Part shown: positions 62,639 through 64,000 of the stretch, piece by piece
Layout of the letters: the number at the start of each line of letters is the position of its first letter
How positions within the stretch are numbered: the stretch's first letter is position 1
Assembly (NCBI GenBank): GCA_051162045.1
Contig: JBISDI010000017.1
Direction: 5' to 3' (one strand)
Length of the DNA stretch: 64,000 nucleotides
Source: Anaerozeibacter quisquiliarum
Lineage (GTDB): Bacteria > Bacillota > Clostridia > Christensenellales > Aristaeellaceae
Notes under the pieces: generated by a model
What the model was told of the DNA's origin: nothing
What the model saw: only the letters and a program-made list of their open reading frames with translations
Databases searched by the model: none
Position numbers and translations under genes: made by a program

Positions 62639-64000
62639 CTATGCGCGTACGGGCGGCCGCGACATCCTCCGATACAGCCAAACAAAACACGCCAAATGCG
62701 TCGCGGCCGCGATGGCCCAGGTCACCGGGTAACACAGGTAGAGCGTGGTCAGCGTGCGGTGCTGGGCGAACACCGTGTACAGCCAGACGATGCGCAGACC
62801 GCACACGCCTATCAGCGTAACCAGCATCGGCAGCAGCGAGTGGCCCATGCCGCGGATGGAGCTGGCCAGCACGTCCATCAGCCCGCACAGCGCGTAGGTT
62901 AAGCACATGATGTTCAGCCGCACCATGGCCTGCTCGATCACGACCGGGTTGTCGGTGTAAAATGTACCAAGCAGCCAGGAGCCGATCGATACAATCAGTG
63001 TGCCCACGGCCACGGCGAAGATCGCCATCCACAGGCAACTCGCCTGCACCGCCCGGCGAACGCGCTTGAGGTCGCCCGCGCCCCGGTTCTGGGCCACGAA
63101 CGACAGCGCCGACTGGCCGAACGCGGCGGTGGTCACGTTGACGAAGCCGTCCAGGCTCTGCGCCACGGTGTTGCCCGCCATCACGATGGTGCCGAACGAG
63201 TTGACCGACGACTGGATCAGCACGTTCGAGATCGAGAACACCGTGCCCTGCAGCCCCGCGGGCACGCCCACCCGCGCGATTTCCCAGAAGGCCGCGCGGT
63301 GCACGCGCAGTTTTTTGAGATCCAGGCGGATGCTGCCGCTCGAGCGCATCAGGCAGGTGACCACCAGCACCGCCGACACCACCTGCGACACCGTAGTCGC
63401 CAGCGCCACGCCCGACGCGCCCATGCGGAACACGATCACCGAGATCAGGTTGAGCACCACATTGGTCACGCCAGCGATCGCCAGGTAGTACATCGGGCGG
63501 CGCGTGTCGCCCACCGCGCGCAGCACCGCCGCGCCGAAGTTGTACACCATGGCGGCGGGCAGCCCGGCGAAATAGATCATCAGGTAGGCAAGCGCCTTTC
63601 CTTCCACCTCGGGCGGGGTGCCGGTCATACGCATAAGCAGCGGCGCAAACGCGATGCCCAGCGCGGCGGCCGCCACCCCGGCAATCGCGCTGACCGCGAC
63701 GGCGGTGTGCACCACAGAGCTCACTTCGCGGTGGCGCCCGGCGCCGTAGTGGTTCGAAACCGCCACACTCGCGCCCACCGAAAGCCCGATGAACAGCGTG
63801 ACCACCAGGTTAATCAGCGCGCCGGTCGACCCCACGGCGGCCTGGTCGGCGTCGGTGGCGAACTTACCCACCACCGCGATGTCGGCGGCGTTGTAGAGCA
63901 ATTGCAGCATGCCCGTCGCCATCAGCGGCAGCGCGAACAGCAAAATCTTTTTCAGCATCGGGCCGTGTGTCATGTCGATTTCGTAATGGCTGGTCTCGGA
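62639..64000 (-). CDS. MATE-family efflux transporter, 5' end outside the window
   Basis: At least 453 residues are visible, covering about twelve membrane spans with the two-fold MATE repeat (LFALPLMATGMLQLLYNAADIAVVG and the matching ARVGVPAGLQGTVFSISNVLIQS). It would export drugs or metabolites using a cation gradient. The frame stays open to the window edge, encoding SHYEID before the ATG at 63973. Relatives commonly begin with YEID-M-x-x-GP-x-LKK, and no ribosome site precedes 63973, so the true start lies beyond position 64000. Confidence 0.92.
   Translation of the reverse strand, partial: SETSHYEIDMTHGPMLKKILLFALPLMATGMLQLLYNAADIAVVGKFATDADQAAVGSTGALINLVVTLFIGLSVGASVAVSNHYGAGRHREVSSVVHTAVAVSAIAGVAAAALGIAFAPLLMRMTGTPPEVEGKALAYLMIYFAGLPAAMVYNFGAAVLRAVGDTRRPMYYLAIAGVTNVVLNLISVIVFRMGASGVALATTVSQVVSAVLVVTCLMRSSGSIRLDLKKLRVHRAAFWEIARVGVPAGLQGTVFSISNVLIQSSVNSFGTIVMAGNTVAQSLDGFVNVTTAAFGQSALSFVAQNRGAGDLKRVRRAVQASCLWMAIFAVAVGTLIVSIGSWLLGTFYTDNPVVIEQAMVRLNIMCLTYALCGLMDVLASSIRGMGHSLLPMLVTLIGVCGLRIVWLYTVFAQHRTLTTLYLCYPVTWAIAAATHLACFVWLYRRMSRPPVRA

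Overview
The window looks like a chromosomal segment of a GC-rich anaerobic member of the Firmicutes (Clostridia-like). The basis is two T-box leaders (upstream of thrS and ileS), an SdpR/SdpI pair, a comFC gene coupled to a small XRE regulator, a Gx-transporter/NusG-domain-II pair, YugP, YwlG (DUF436), YhaM and YuxH-type (EAL-HDOD) families, AGGAGG-type ribosome binding sites and near-consensus sigma-A promoters with 17-bp spacers. Two stretches (about 4.2-9.9 kb and 22.0-23.7 kb) are visibly richer in A+T and contain gene remnants, which suggests acquired or rearranged DNA. The exact lineage cannot be fixed from this sequence.

Layout: 0-4.2 kb has tRNA-Leu(GAG), a D-lyxose isomerase-like gene, the SdpI/SdpR pair and a DUF255 thioredoxin-fold protein. 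4.3-9.9 kb has a two-component system translationally coupled to a secreted protein of unknown function, a decayed second DUF255 gene, and an exported amidinotransferase-fold enzyme bracketed by short direct repeats. 9.9-26.5 kb is mostly housekeeping: an FAD/Rieske oxidoreductase, thrS with its T-box, a secreted collagen-like-repeat protein, a Gx transporter, a flavodoxin-like protein, lysC, a TrmH methyltransferase, DUF436, YugP, EAL-HDOD, a structured RNA upstream of a zinc-ribbon gene, comFC, and a phosphodiesterase. 26.6-39.1 kb is a 13-gene sugar catabolic operon with its own DeoR-type repressor. 39.2-45.0 kb holds ileS with its T-box, phosphoglycerate mutase and YhaM. 45.2-50.3 kb is a cellobiose-utilisation locus (GH94 phosphorylase, LacI repressor, GH1 glucosidase). 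50.4-56.9 kb has small redox proteins, a Gfo/Idh/MocA oxidoreductase, a GlpA/GlpB-like/DUF1667 set and a degenerate EAL protein. 56.9-62.5 kb is an oppBCDFA peptide transporter, and a MATE exporter runs off the right edge.

The most promising undescribed system is the 26.6-38.1 kb operon. It joins an RbsABC-type importer, a rhamnose-type mutarotase, two xylose-isomerase-like TIM barrels, an FGGY kinase, a TpiA paralogue, a KpsF/GutQ-type SIS isomerase, two YjbQ paralogues and two amidohydrolases. No aldolase or polyol dehydrogenase is encoded, so the substrate is not obvious. Two families of palindromic intergenic elements that supply stop codons to their neighbours, and a long structured RNA between comFC and a zinc-ribbon gene (raiA-motif-like by context), are the other signals I would follow.
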